This document shows, one piece after another, positions 7,222 to 15,621 of a stretch of DNA of 23,181 nucleotides (position 1 is its first letter; each line of letters opens with the position of its first letter). The notes under the pieces were generated by a model, which saw only the letters and a program-made list of their open reading frames with translations, did no database searches and was not told where the DNA came from. The DNA is from JBCCTX01 sp039197765 (lineage in GTDB: Bacteria > Bacteroidota > Bacteroidia > J057): assembly GCA_039197765.1 (NCBI GenBank), contig JBCCTX010000086.1, positions 1 to 23,181 on the forward strand. Reading direction: 5' to 3'. Both the position numbers and the translations under genes were made by a program.

Positions 7222-8094
7222 CTAGTTTGACACCCATGCCAGACAGTACGTTGCAACTTCCTCCCATCCTGGGGCCCCACATATGAAATGATCCTTCCCC
7301 TCAAAAAATTGGAAATCGACAATGCTGTTTTCGTCCGTATACTTTTTGATCGTTTTTCTAATAAGTACATTAGGTACAATTACATCTTCTAATCCCCCAA
7401 GAAATAGCATGGGAACATGAGGTTTTTGGGTATTTATCTTCGCAATTTTTTTAAGAGCGGCCCTAGGAGTTTCTCTGCTTTCAGGTACGGCAAATTTCTC
7501 AAACTGCGCGTCTGATTCTTCCCTAGTCATTGTATTCGCAATCGCGAAGTGGAACCACTTCTTGTATTTTTCTTCTTCGGGATTAAAGACTGTTTTTCCT
7601 TTGAAAGGGCTGATAACTGTGCTATTAGCCTTAAAAAAACTAGGTTTTAGGGTAGTATTTCCTTTGGGAGGGGCACTACTAATCAGAATTGCTGCCTCTG
7701 CCCTTCCCGATTCTACCAGTTTTTGGGCTGTAAGCCCTCCAAATGAATGGCCGATCAAAATAGGCTTTTCAGGTAAGCCATCGCACAAGGTTTCGAGGTT
7801 GGAAATCCAATCTTGGAATTGAACTGCCTCTAGTCCTTTGGGAGGATTCGCCCGAAGCTCAGCGGGCTCGCCCTGATGTTTGGGGTGGGCGGGGGCGTAG
7901 CACGTATAGCCCTCGTTCTCAAAAAATGTTTTCCATCCCTCCCAGGTTTTGTTATTCATGAACAACCCGTGAATGAAGACGATGGTCTTGGAGTTGATTT
8001 GCTTTTGCATTTTTTCTTGGGGTAAGGTTTGTGAAAAGATTGCACTGCTGACAAAAAATACTGCCATCGCAGTTGTGATTTTTCTTAGCTTCAT
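7222..8094 (-). CDS. Secreted alpha/beta hydrolase
   Basis: 290 residues. An N-terminal signal peptide (KLRKITTAMAVFFVSSAIFS, cleavage near residue 21) sends it to the periplasm or outside. The alpha/beta-hydrolase signatures are complete: oxyanion-hole HG at IVFIHGLFMNN (about 38-48), nucleophile elbow GHSFGG with Ser117, acid Asp237 in FLGGLEDVIVP, and His269 in EGKDHFICG. It is closest in feel to the small-molecule esterase/haloperoxidase-like branch; the substrate cannot be told. It is probably transcribed leftward together with DoxX. Upstream, at 8145-8164, an inverted repeat lies at the distance expected for a Crp-type activator, and the next gene upstream encodes such a regulator. Confidence 0.88.
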   Translation of the reverse strand: MKLRKITTAMAVFFVSSAIFSQTLPQEKMQKQINSKTIVFIHGLFMNNKTWEGWKTFFENEGYTCYAPAHPKHQGEPAELRANPPKGLEAVQFQDWISNLETLCDGLPEKPILIGHSFGGLTAQKLVESGRAEAAILISSAPPKGNTTLKPSFFKANSTVISPFKGKTVFNPEEEKYKKWFHFAIANTMTREESDAQFEKFAVPESRETPRAALKKIAKINTQKPHVPMLFLGGLEDVIVPNVLIRKTIKKYTDENSIVDFQFFEGKDHFICGAPGWEEVATYCLAWVSN

Positions 8095-8117
8095 TTCGTA
8101 TCGTTTAACGTTCGAGA

Positions 8118-8164
8118 CAAAGCTGAGCCTTTCCCCTTAGAATTTTTTTACCCTATGGTAAAAA
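8118..8164 (-). promoter_or_regulatory. Candidate activator-dependent promoter of the hydrolase-DoxX operon
   Basis: The inverted repeat TTTTTACC (8145-8152) / GGTAAAAA (8157-8164) has perfect 8-bp arms and a 4-bp spacer. On the - strand a -7-like box CAGCTTTG (8125-8118; TAnnTTTG with one mismatch) follows. No -33 TTG is seen; the inverted repeat takes its place. With a start site near 8111 the dyad would be centred about 43 bp upstream, like a class II Crp/Fnr activator site. The neighbouring Crp/Fnr gene makes this plausible but unproven. Confidence 0.35.
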
Positions 8165-8333
8165 CGGCCGTAAATTAGGGATTTATTTACCCCTGATGAG
8201 TCCATACCTAAGTCTTTCCCTGATTTCCTCCCTAAGCTCTTGTAATTACTCTATCCTCTCTGCGGTAAAATGAAAGTGCGTCCCAAAGCTTTAATTTTGG
8301 AGGATTTAATCTGAAATACCTTAACGGTCTTAC

Positions 8334-8894
8334 TTACAAATTTTTTCTGATTCTACTTAAGCTTTGCTGTGTAATCCCAAGGAAGGAGGCAATATGGGAT
8401 AACTTGGCTTTTTGAAATAAAAGGGGATGCTCTTTCATAAGGTTCAGGTAGCGCTCTTCTGCGGTTTTAGTATGTATGCTCATGATTCTTCTACTTAGGA
8501 CCATGGCAAATTCGGCATTGATATGTCTAAATGCTTCGCCAAGTTCAGGCAAGTGATGGATCAATTTTTCCAATTGACTTGAACTAATCAATATGAGTTC
8601 GGTATCCTCAAGTGCCTCAAAGAAAAGAATATTTGTTTCGCCTTTTACAAAGCTAAAGGGAGAAGTTATGATGGAGTCTTTTGCACAAAACCAATGGGTG
8701 ATTTCCTTTCCTTCTAAGTCCAGGTAATATACACGGGCAAATCCCTTGAGAATACCATATAGGTGATCACATCTTTGACCTTCTCTTAGAAAGACATCTC
8801 CCTTTTTTGCCATTTTACCCATCAGCCCCAAATCGAATTCAATATTCCATTTGACCAGTTTATTGAGATCTATATAGGGGTGGGAACTGAACAC
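8334..8894 (-). CDS. Crp/Fnr-family transcriptional regulator
   Basis: 186 residues from the GTG at 8894. The N-terminal two thirds form a cyclic-nucleotide-binding-type beta-roll (KGDVFLREGQRCDHLYGILKGFARVYYLDLEGKEITHWFC). A long dimerisation helix follows (LPELGEAFRHINAEFAMVLSRRIMSIHTKTAEERYLNLMKEHP), then a C-terminal helix-turn-helix (AKLSHIASFLGITQQSLSRIRKNL). It lacks Fnr-type Cys clusters and belongs to the Bacteroidota Crp group, whose ligands are mostly unknown. The frame also allows a TTG at 8945, but that TTG is part of a perfect -7 promoter box (8950-8943). A start at 8894 gives the usual spacing of about 31 residues before the KGD-x-F motif. It lies upstream of the hydrolase-DoxX genes (239-bp gap), which it may control. 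Confidence 0.88.
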   Translation of the reverse strand: MFSSHPYIDLNKLVKWNIEFDLGLMGKMAKKGDVFLREGQRCDHLYGILKGFARVYYLDLEGKEITHWFCAKDSIITSPFSFVKGETNILFFEALEDTELILISSSQLEKLIHHLPELGEAFRHINAEFAMVLSRRIMSIHTKTAEERYLNLMKEHPLLFQKAKLSHIASFLGITQQSLSRIRKNL

Positions 8895-8942
8895 TTGATC
8901 TGGCTTTTCTTTTATCGTCTTTCGGGTAGTTCTTTTGTGAAA

Positions 8943-8950
8943 CAAATATA
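8943..8950 (-). promoter_or_regulatory. Perfect Bacteroidota -7 box for the Crp/Fnr gene
   Basis: On the - strand TATATTTG matches TAnnTTTG exactly. No clear TTG -33 box is found 17-20 bp further upstream, so activation or a weak -33 must be assumed. Transcription would start near 8937, about 43 nt before the GTG start at 8894. Confidence 0.4.
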
Positions 8951-9046
8951 CGTGTAATTATATTAAGCTGTTACATGCTTGAAGCCTTACATGCAAGCCA
9001 ATAGAATCTTACAACGTTTAGAAGCTTTTCCCCAGTCAGGCATCTC

Positions 9047-12000
9047 TTATTCCTCTCTAAACACCTCGATTTGCACTGGCCCTAACAAACCACTAGGCAT
9101 GAGTTCTCGCGCGCGATCTTTGAACGAGACATAGTGTGGATTTCCCCTTATTCCTTCTCCAATGTAGTGGTTCAAATTGGCGGGTTGGACTGTAATTTGC
9201 AGTTCATTGGTTCCCGGCTTTAGGAAGGGGCTTAGGTTTAGCTTGTAGGGAGGATGATACACAGCGCCTACTTTCTGCCCATTGAGGTGAACGGTAGCGG
9301 TAAAATACAAGGTTCCCAAATCGAGCAGATAGGCTGTTTGGGAATCCATTGAATCTATCGTAAAGCTTGTTGAGTAACTGCCTACACCGGTATAAAAGCG
9401 TATATCGGGATGTTTCCTCCAGTCAAATAGACTTGTATCGGATCGTTGAAATGCCCCCACTTCTATTCTCCAGGTGTGTAGGGATTTCAGAGGAAGGGTT
9501 TCAGCTTGCCAGGAAACTGGCAACACATCGATTTCTTCCTTACCCGTATAGCCTTGGTATAGGAAAATGGAACTATATGGCGGCAGGGTAAAGGTCAAGC
9601 TGTCCGTTACAGCATAACTATCACCCGAAATAGGGTTGAGCCAATAGTTGAAAGGAAACTGCTGGGAGGTGCTTACAGTAAATTTGTTCCACGTATTTTG
9701 GGTATTGGTAAAAAAGGTAATCCTTGTCCCATCATCCAGTTTCCGAGAGATATGCTTAATGTGCTCGACGGGTCGTGTGAAGCGCAAGGCTACGGGTAAG
9801 CCCTTGATCCATTGGACAAAGTCTGTCTTTGAGTGTAGATGATGTTCTGGATCATTGGCAAATTGGGTGAGGATCTCTTGTACCTGGGAATCTCTGCGTG
9901 CAAACGCTTTATATCCAGGTTGTTTTTCAGGGAGATTCCCCACGAATATGACCTTGCCTCCACCATCCGCCAGTTGGGTTAATTTTTGGGCAATGGGAAG
10001 TGGGAGATAAGGCAAATGGGGGAATACCAAGGCCTGGAATACCAGTCCTCTTATATGAATTTTTCCCTCGTGGACGGTCGCTGCTAGGAGAGACTCATCA
10101 TTCACCCACTCCCAACTTACTCCTTCGTAATCCATTTGGTGAAAAAGAGGATACGTTTCTTGTAACCAATTGACTTTCTCGCTCGATTCAGTTCGCGTAC
10201 CCACTAAGGGTAACACAGCCGTATCGGGTAAGAGGGTACTTTCTGCTCCAGCCAAGTAGCCTGCAGGCAAAACTTCTGAAGGATCAGATATACCCGGATC
10301 CTGTCCCATCCCCAAAAATGGATAATATACCAATAGATCTGCCTGAGGCTTACCTGCCTGTAAAAGGTACTGAGCCCTTGTAACGTATTGATTGAGGGCA
10401 GGAAAGCTCTCCCAAAAATTATTTACTTCCCTAATATCAGAGGAAAAATTAGCCGCAGGGTAATGCGGGGAAGACCAGGGATACCAGCCTTCTTTGCCAA
10501 AGTCTTCCGTCATGTATGTGTAGGCGGTGCCATGGTAAATAAGGTGGTTCACTCCGTTAACTAAGGCCTTGTCAATTGCCAATTTCATTTTCAAAGGTGT
10601 TGTCATCTGTGCACGTTTCATAAACACAATGGACTCCGCACTTACTAGGGGTTTCTGATACAGATGGGCACCAGAAGAGACGAGTTTCATGATAGCTCCT
10701 GCACCTTCTCCAAAGAGCTGTTCTGTTTCGGGTATATCAGCACGGCCAGCCGCTCCTATTATATCCATTGGTAAGCCATATCCTTGGGTCCGGTGGACCA
10801 AATTCCGCTTGTGCATCCAGCGCTGGCTCGGATCAAAAAACTGTTCCCATAGCAATTCAGAGATCGTCAAATCGTAATCGTGCTGTATGCGCCAGTCTTC
10901 CTCCGAAAACCTGAAAGCAGGTAAGCCATTGATTTTAAGAAGATGTGCATAAGCGTGGTTGTAGGCAGGAACCATGGCTACAGGCAACCACGGCCGTATA
11001 TCATAGCCCCTCTTTTCTTCAAAGGAGTCAAAGAAATCGGTAGCATAATGCCGTTCCACCGCAAATTCATAGCTGTCATTGAATAAGGCACGCAGCGGAT
11101 TACCAAAATAAGGGCTAAGTCCCGTCCGATTTCCAAATAGATAGTTGTAATTAGCGATGACCTTGGTAGAATCAAAATGGTCCACGACATAGGCAGGCTG
11201 GTCCGTAGGAATCAAGACCGGAGGGGCATCGGCAGGCATGGACCAAAACGTGATGATTTGCCACTTCCCCTTTGGAGCCTCCCAGCGAAGCTCCCTTGCC
11301 TCTTTATCTACAAATGCATCCAGTACGGTAACAGAAGCAGGATCTAATTCGATCTGATCTCGAGAATTGACCACCCATCTAGATCGTTCATTTGACTTAG
11401 CCCTAGCGGCTATGACTGTTTCTATCTGTGCTTTATCGGGGTAAAATTGATTCATTGCCAACGCACTCCGGGTATCGACTAGTTTCACCACAGGAGTGAG
11501 ATAGGCAGTAATGGGAGGCTTGGGAGTGGCTAATGCTATTTGGATGACTTTCCCTCCTTTTACCTCTTGCTCACTATGAATCAGGTGTTTAAAATTGTCT
11601 TCCAAATTGACGTGGAAGCCTCCAGTTGGCCATCCCCCTCCGGTATTCATATCTACAGTCAATCCCTCCTCTTTTGCCACCTCCAACACAAATTGTACAT
11701 GCTCATAGAAACTCGGGGTATCCCAGCTGTAAATGTTGTCAAGCCGTGTGTTCGTCGTATCTAAATTTAAGCCCATCGTAAAGGGCTGGATCTCAACCCC
11801 AGCAATTCCAATGGCTTTAAAGAGCCTTAACTCTCTGGCTAGTTCATCCTGATTTACATCATTTCCTGGCCACCACCAGCGAGTATGCGGGCCATGCCTC
11901 AGGGCAGGATTCGCAAATTCTTCGAGGCTAACGATATAAGGCTCAAAAAAGGGGATTCTTTCTTGAGGCTTTAAGGGCTCGTCGTAGTATTGAAGGACAG

Positions 12001-12136
12001 AGGGACGACCTTCGTCCTTGATTTCACCATATGCACCATCGGTCAATCTATGGTAGATAATACCTGCATATATTAGAATTCCTACAAATATGAGTAGTAG
12101 GAGGATTCCTAGAATTTTAAGGGTTTTTATTAGCAT
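9047..12136 (-). CDS. GH106-like glycoside hydrolase (alpha-L-rhamnosidase family), membrane-anchored
   Basis: 1029 residues, normal for GH106. The N-terminus MLIKTLKILGILLLLIFVGILIYAG is a single membrane anchor without an obvious cleavage site. The catalytic part starts at about residue 75 with HGPHTRWWWPGNDV and continues with ELRLFKAIGIAGVEIQPF and DMNTGGGWPTGG, the typical beginning of this family. Further family landmarks are LFNDSYE (351-357) and PLVSAESIVF (496-505); the Glu residues there are candidates for catalysis. The C-terminal region (about 905-1025) is a beta-sandwich with GTLYFTATVHLNGQKVGAVYHPPY, as in galactose-binding-like domains. The family removes terminal rhamnose from pectic side chains or other glycans. 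The gene lies 81 bp behind the pectin-acetylesterase-like gene in the same direction, so an operon is likely. Confidence 0.82.
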   Translation of the reverse strand: MLIKTLKILGILLLLIFVGILIYAGIIYHRLTDGAYGEIKDEGRPSVLQYYDEPLKPQERIPFFEPYIVSLEEFANPALRHGPHTRWWWPGNDVNQDELARELRLFKAIGIAGVEIQPFTMGLNLDTTNTRLDNIYSWDTPSFYEHVQFVLEVAKEEGLTVDMNTGGGWPTGGFHVNLEDNFKHLIHSEQEVKGGKVIQIALATPKPPITAYLTPVVKLVDTRSALAMNQFYPDKAQIETVIAARAKSNERSRWVVNSRDQIELDPASVTVLDAFVDKEARELRWEAPKGKWQIITFWSMPADAPPVLIPTDQPAYVVDHFDSTKVIANYNYLFGNRTGLSPYFGNPLRALFNDSYEFAVERHYATDFFDSFEEKRGYDIRPWLPVAMVPAYNHAYAHLLKINGLPAFRFSEEDWRIQHDYDLTISELLWEQFFDPSQRWMHKRNLVHRTQGYGLPMDIIGAAGRADIPETEQLFGEGAGAIMKLVSSGAHLYQKPLVSAESIVFMKRAQMTTPLKMKLAIDKALVNGVNHLIYHGTAYTYMTEDFGKEGWYPWSSPHYPAANFSSDIREVNNFWESFPALNQYVTRAQYLLQAGKPQADLLVYYPFLGMGQDPGISDPSEVLPAGYLAGAESTLLPDTAVLPLVGTRTESSEKVNWLQETYPLFHQMDYEGVSWEWVNDESLLAATVHEGKIHIRGLVFQALVFPHLPYLPLPIAQKLTQLADGGGKVIFVGNLPEKQPGYKAFARRDSQVQEILTQFANDPEHHLHSKTDFVQWIKGLPVALRFTRPVEHIKHISRKLDDGTRITFFTNTQNTWNKFTVSTSQQFPFNYWLNPISGDSYAVTDSLTFTLPPYSSIFLYQGYTGKEEIDVLPVSWQAETLPLKSLHTWRIEVGAFQRSDTSLFDWRKHPDIRFYTGVGSYSTSFTIDSMDSQTAYLLDLGTLYFTATVHLNGQKVGAVYHPPYKLNLSPFLKPGTNELQITVQPANLNHYIGEGIRGNPHYVSFKDRARELMPSGLLGPVQIEVFREE

Positions 12137-12217
12137 GAGAACTATGTGGTAGCGTTCAAGAATATTAGGGTAATAGATTGGGGTACAGAACTCGTACTGT
12201 CAACAGTGAAGGGTATA

Positions 12218-13378
12218 TCAATATCCTTGCAAAAATTCTTTACCTATTGACCTGGGCTTATTGTGAATAATGGCTTCAGAAAGCCAGTCTACCAGACGCA
12301 CATTATCCTCTGTTACCTCATAGAATAGGTCTTTCTTTCTGGAAAACGTATGGGGCGTTTTTCCCGTTTTAGGGTCCAACTGATAATCTGTTAGGTAGTA
12401 GTAATAGGTTGGAACGGCGGATTGAATAGCCTGTGTAGAACGAAGCATCTTGCTCGACCAATCCTGAATAGCCTTCTCCCCTGCTTCGGGCTGTTCGTTT
12501 ATCTTCGCTTGATATTGGATTAAAATTTCGTCGTAGAGGCTATTGGAATGTAGGAAAGTCACAAGACTATCTAGGGTCCTTCCGTTATGAATAAACGCAC
12601 CTTTAATTAAGTCCGCTGTGGGTGTAAATCCGAAATTTTCCTCCCAATTCGCATTCCAAAGTTCCTCTGCTGCTTGTGGGAGTTTGGGGCTTTCCAGCAT
12701 TGCCCCGTCTGCATAGTGATAGATTTTGCTGCTTCCGTATTGGTTCGCTACATAAGGCACCCAAAAGGTAGAGCCAAATGCTCCCGCACTTTCTCCACAG
12801 ATGAGTACTTTTTCGGGATTGGGGAACTGATCAAAGGCCCAATCCAAGGATTTCAACGTGTTCTCTCGTCCATTAAAATGAATAGTTCTTTTTGTACCCT
12901 TAGCTTCCATTACCTCGGTTTGATTTCCCGTATGAAAATCAGCCGTGGTATAGGGGATGAATAGAAAATTCCAATCGTTAAAAGGGTTATCAGGATTATT
13001 TTCTGCAAGAATCCCCTCCATAAAAAGCATCATCCAAGGAGAAATTTCTTTGAAATAATATCCTTCCTTTGTCCACAACATAGATAGCTCGAAGGGGTGC
13101 ATGGCAGAATGTTTATCCCAAGCTACTCCCCCTCCAGAGAAGAAAATCATCAATTGATTGCTAGTTCCTTTTCTCACAAAGGGATAATAGGCACTGCCAT
13201 TGCTACTCATTACCCCTTCTCCTAACGCTACTCGCCGCCATTGAAATGAGGGTATTTCCCGTTCATTCCTATCGATAATAGGAGGTAACTCGGGCCTTAC
13301 ATAAAAATAGACCGCAACCAAGATTAGGGTAAAGCTAATCAACACAATGCCTAGCCATTTAAATATCTTTTTAAGCAT
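12218..13378 (-). CDS. Pectin acetylesterase-like (Notum/PAE family) hydrolase
   Basis: 386 residues. The N-terminal anchor LFKWLGIVLISFTLILVAVYFYV-like segment (residues 5-28) has no evident cleavage site. Family signatures: FFSGGGVAWD (79-88, oxyanion loop; plants and Notum have SGGGWC), FIPYTTADFHTGN (140-152; usual form IPYCxGDxHxG), and CGESAGAFGS (194-203) with nucleophile Ser197. Asp224 in HYADGAM and His343 in KTPHTF are candidate triad partners. Family enzymes deacetylate pectin or remove acyl groups from other substrates. The Cys residues that form disulfides in eukaryotic members are missing here. It is preceded by a TetR gene (107 bp gap) and followed by the GH106-like gene, which fits a small polysaccharide- or glycoconjugate-processing operon. 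Confidence 0.78.
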   Translation of the reverse strand: MLKKIFKWLGIVLISFTLILVAVYFYVRPELPPIIDRNEREIPSFQWRRVALGEGVMSSNGSAYYPFVRKGTSNQLMIFFSGGGVAWDKHSAMHPFELSMLWTKEGYYFKEISPWMMLFMEGILAENNPDNPFNDWNFLFIPYTTADFHTGNQTEVMEAKGTKRTIHFNGRENTLKSLDWAFDQFPNPEKVLICGESAGAFGSTFWVPYVANQYGSSKIYHYADGAMLESPKLPQAAEELWNANWEENFGFTPTADLIKGAFIHNGRTLDSLVTFLHSNSLYDEILIQYQAKINEQPEAGEKAIQDWSSKMLRSTQAIQSAVPTYYYYLTDYQLDPKTGKTPHTFSRKKDLFYEVTEDNVRLVDWLSEAIIHNKPRSIGKEFLQGY

Positions 13379-13485
13379 ATGCTAAGGTTTTTCACATGAC
13401 AAAACTTGAGTGAAATGATTTTAAATCGCTTTTTTGTGTACCTAGAATCAGGTTATTAACTCCTATTTAGAGGTTCCTGAGCCTG

Positions 13486-14109
13486 CTAAGCCCCCTCCTT
13501 CAAGTATTCCGAAATATATTCTTGACCTTTCTCGGTTAAATAGGGATACCATATATGGGCATGCATTTTCAAACAGCTTTCGATAGGGTCTCCCTCTATC
13601 CCTCGAATCTCCATTTGGGCAAACCAAAAATGCAGAATCATCCAACTGTTCAGGGCAAGACTATCGTAAGAGCCTGGCAAGGCCGAAGGTTCTGGCTTTA
13701 AATAGCCCATCCCAATGGCTAGGTACTGAATGGTTTTGGTGATTACCAGCGCTTCTTCCACATTGCTTTGAATAGCTTCCCGCAGCTCTGGATAAGTCTT
13801 AAGGATGTTGTACAAATCTGTATGAAAAAAGCGAAACTTCGCCGCAAAATGCATATACGCTTTAGTTAGCTCAAAGCCTTTATCTCCTTTGATAATCTTT
13901 CGATGGTCATATACTTCGTCCTCTAACTCCTTTTTCATGTATTGAAACACAGCGATGAGTAAATCCTTTTTGGTTTTAAAATGATAGGTTAGGTTGCTAA
14001 GTCCCATTCCAGCATCTGCAGCAATATCCTGGATTCGGGCCTTGGTAACCCCTTCTGAATTAAATCGCTCAATTGCCTTTTGAATCAGTATCATTCTTGT
14101 TTTAGCCAT
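13486..14109 (-). CDS. TetR/AcrR-family transcriptional regulator
   Basis: 207 residues with an N-terminal TetR DNA-binding domain (about 5-52): MILIQKAIERFNSEG, then RIQDIAADAGMGLSNLTYHFKTKKDLLIAVF, where the helix-turn-helix and the conserved YHF-x-x-K-x-x-L are clear. The C-terminal ligand-binding part (60-207) is helical and not assignable to a subfamily. It is divergent from the DUF3089 hydrolase gene (218-bp shared region containing a long inverted repeat) and lies ahead of the PAE and GH106 genes on its own strand. It could control either side. The effector is unknown. Confidence 0.9.
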   Translation of the reverse strand: MAKTRMILIQKAIERFNSEGVTKARIQDIAADAGMGLSNLTYHFKTKKDLLIAVFQYMKKELEDEVYDHRKIIKGDKGFELTKAYMHFAAKFRFFHTDLYNILKTYPELREAIQSNVEEALVITKTIQYLAIGMGYLKPEPSALPGSYDSLALNSWMILHFWFAQMEIRGIEGDPIESCLKMHAHIWYPYLTEKGQEYISEYLKEGA

Positions 14110-14121
14110 ACACTTCTGCTT

Positions 14122-14207
14122 GGTAGTTCAAATATCTTCTCCTAGTCCCGCAGCCTAGATCTCGCGTGGGCTTACGGGTTTTAAAAGGGAAGAGAAGATA
14201 AACTACC
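14122..14207. repeat. Bipartite inverted repeat between tetR and the DUF3089 gene
   Basis: GGTAGTT (14122-14128), four extra bases and TATCTTCTC (14133-14141) are mirrored by GAGAAGATA (14192-14200) plus AACTACC (14201-14207). The 16 matching bases per arm are separated by a 50-bp spacer, with a 4-base insertion in the left arm. It is close to the tetR start codon (14109). It may be a pair of regulator sites in opposite orientation or a hairpin in the tetR leader. Confidence 0.55.
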
Positions 14208-14265
14208 CATTATCCACATGAAAATAGAAAATTTATAAATCAATTACAGTAAAATTATTAAAAAA

Positions 14266-14293
14266 TTGTATATAATTTATATTTTTATGTTTT
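14266..14293 (+). promoter_or_regulatory. Candidate promoter of the DUF3089 hydrolase gene
   Basis: TTG (14266-14268), a 17-bp AT-rich spacer, then TATGTTTT (14286-14293), which is TAnnTTTG with the last base changed. Transcription would begin about 25-30 nt before the ATG at 14328. Confidence 0.35.
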
Positions 14294-14327
14294 ACAATAA
14301 GAAATTAGGCTCAAATTTCTACCATAT

Positions 14328-15452
14328 ATGAAAAAGCTTACCTTTCTGATTATAGGATGTATAATAGGCATAGGCCTACTCATTTGGGGAATCGGTTTGG
14401 AAAAGATGGTCATATACATGATTAGTCCCCAACATGACTTTTCCATAGATCGGACGCCGACCGCCTTAGATTATAGCCTGTCTGACAGTTGGGCTGCCTT
14501 ACCCCAAAAAAATGACTATTCAGACTTATACCCTACAGGAGTATCCCTCCCGGATACCTTGTTACAGGCTGTCGATGTATTTTTCATTCATCCCACCACG
14601 TACTTCACTGGAAAGCATTGGAATGAATCCATCGATCTCACCTCTGGAACGTCCCAAAGGATAGATAGGATTATGGCAAACAACGCTAGTATTTTCAATG
14701 CATGCAAAGTATATGCGCCTCGCTACCGGCAGGCTACCATTACCAGCTTTCTAAATATGAAGGGCGACAACGAACAAAAAGCTTTGGCATTGGCTTACGA
14801 AGATGTCAAACGCGCTTTTCTTTACTTTTTAGCAAACTACAACCTGGGACGTCCCTTCGTTTTGGCAGGCCATAGCCAGGGGAGTTTACACGGAAAATTA
14901 TTACTAGAAGAACTTATAGATGGACAGCCTTTAGCTAAAAAAATGATCGCTGCCTATTTAATGGGTTCCTATTATCTTTCCAATGACTGGGCAGACAGTT
15001 TATCTGAAATATCCGTTTGTGATAGTCCTACTCAGACCCATTGCCTTCTAAACTTCAATACCTATGCGAAGGAAAGTAAACCGGCTTTAGAATGGGAAAA
15101 TAGCCAGTTGCTCTGCGTCAATCCCCTCAATTGGAAACGAGATGGAGGATATGCCCCAAAGTCTGCTCATCTGGGCTATGTTTTGCCCACTGGGGAGATG
15201 AACTTTCCCTTCTTTGGGAGAGATACTCCTGATGAGCTTCCTACTGGTCCACTCTCAGCACCTCTTCCTGCACATACCTATGCTACCTGTGAAAATGGTG
15301 TTCTCCTGATCGAAAACCAACAAGTAGAAACGGAATTGGAGAAAGGTAATTATCATATCCTCGAATTATCTCTATTTTATATGAATATCAGGGCCAATGT
15401 CGCTGAGCGCTGTTATGCGTACCTGGAAGCGCAAGTTAATTTAGCGCAATAG
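14328..15452 (+). CDS. DUF3089 alpha/beta-hydrolase-fold protein
   Basis: 374 residues. An N-terminal hydrophobic segment (FLIIGCIIGIGLLIWGIG, residues 6-23) acts as membrane anchor or signal. The DUF3089 (PF11288) features are DVFFIHPTTYFTGKHWNESID (83-103), KVYAPRYRQA (127-136), and the nucleophile elbow LAGHSQGSLHG with Ser183. The family has an alpha/beta-hydrolase fold and probably acts as esterase or lipase, but few members are characterised. It is transcribed away from the TetR gene and faces the monooxygenase gene. If the cluster is one pathway, it could cleave esters made by the monooxygenase; this is inference only. Confidence 0.85.
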   Translation: MKKLTFLIIGCIIGIGLLIWGIGLEKMVIYMISPQHDFSIDRTPTALDYSLSDSWAALPQKNDYSDLYPTGVSLPDTLLQAVDVFFIHPTTYFTGKHWNESIDLTSGTSQRIDRIMANNASIFNACKVYAPRYRQATITSFLNMKGDNEQKALALAYEDVKRAFLYFLANYNLGRPFVLAGHSQGSLHGKLLLEELIDGQPLAKKMIAAYLMGSYYLSNDWADSLSEISVCDSPTQTHCLLNFNTYAKESKPALEWENSQLLCVNPLNWKRDGGYAPKSAHLGYVLPTGEMNFPFFGRDTPDELPTGPLSAPLPAHTYATCENGVLLIENQQVETELEKGNYHILELSLFYMNIRANVAERCYAYLEAQVNLAQ

Positions 15453-15538
15453 GGAAATGTAATTGGACACAATTAAGCCGGCACATTTAGATTAAAAATA
15501 ATTCTTGGGTGTTACATTCCCCTCCAAAAAGTGAAGGT

Positions 15539-15566
15539 CCAGATGATCATCTGCAGCTACAGTAAG
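15539..15566. repeat. Second, degenerate copy of the 6707-6738 palindromic repeat
   Basis: The 14-bp perfect palindrome CAGATGATCATCTG (15540-15553) is followed by CTACAGTAAG. The other copy reads CCAGATGATCATCTG with CTACGGTAAG downstream at the same distance. The outer arms are no longer complementary here. Both copies lie between convergent genes. Confidence 0.55.
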
Positions 15567-15596
15567 TTACCAAATGCGACCAAAATTGGGAGGCCA

Positions 15597-15617
15597 TTTT
15601 TACTAGTACTGTAAAAA
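15597..15617. repeat. Inverted repeat at the 3' end of the monooxygenase gene
   Basis: TTTTTAC (15597-15603) and GTAAAAA (15611-15617) are separated by 7 bp, 4 bp from the monooxygenase stop codon. The A/T tracts lie inside the stem, so it is not a standard terminator on either strand. It resembles the 8145-8164 repeat in arm sequence. It may form a 3'-end hairpin for the convergent transcripts. Confidence 0.35.
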
Positions 15618-15621
15618 TTGA

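Noticed and set aside
7190..7282. N-terminal extension of the DoxX protein
   Set aside because: It overlaps the end of the hydrolase gene and lacks DoxX similarity; ATG 7189 fits the family start.
13390..13415. Inverted arms TTTCAC/GTGAAA between the tetR and PAE genes
   Set aside because: Six-bp arms with a 14-bp spacer are expected by chance in AT-rich intergenic DNA.
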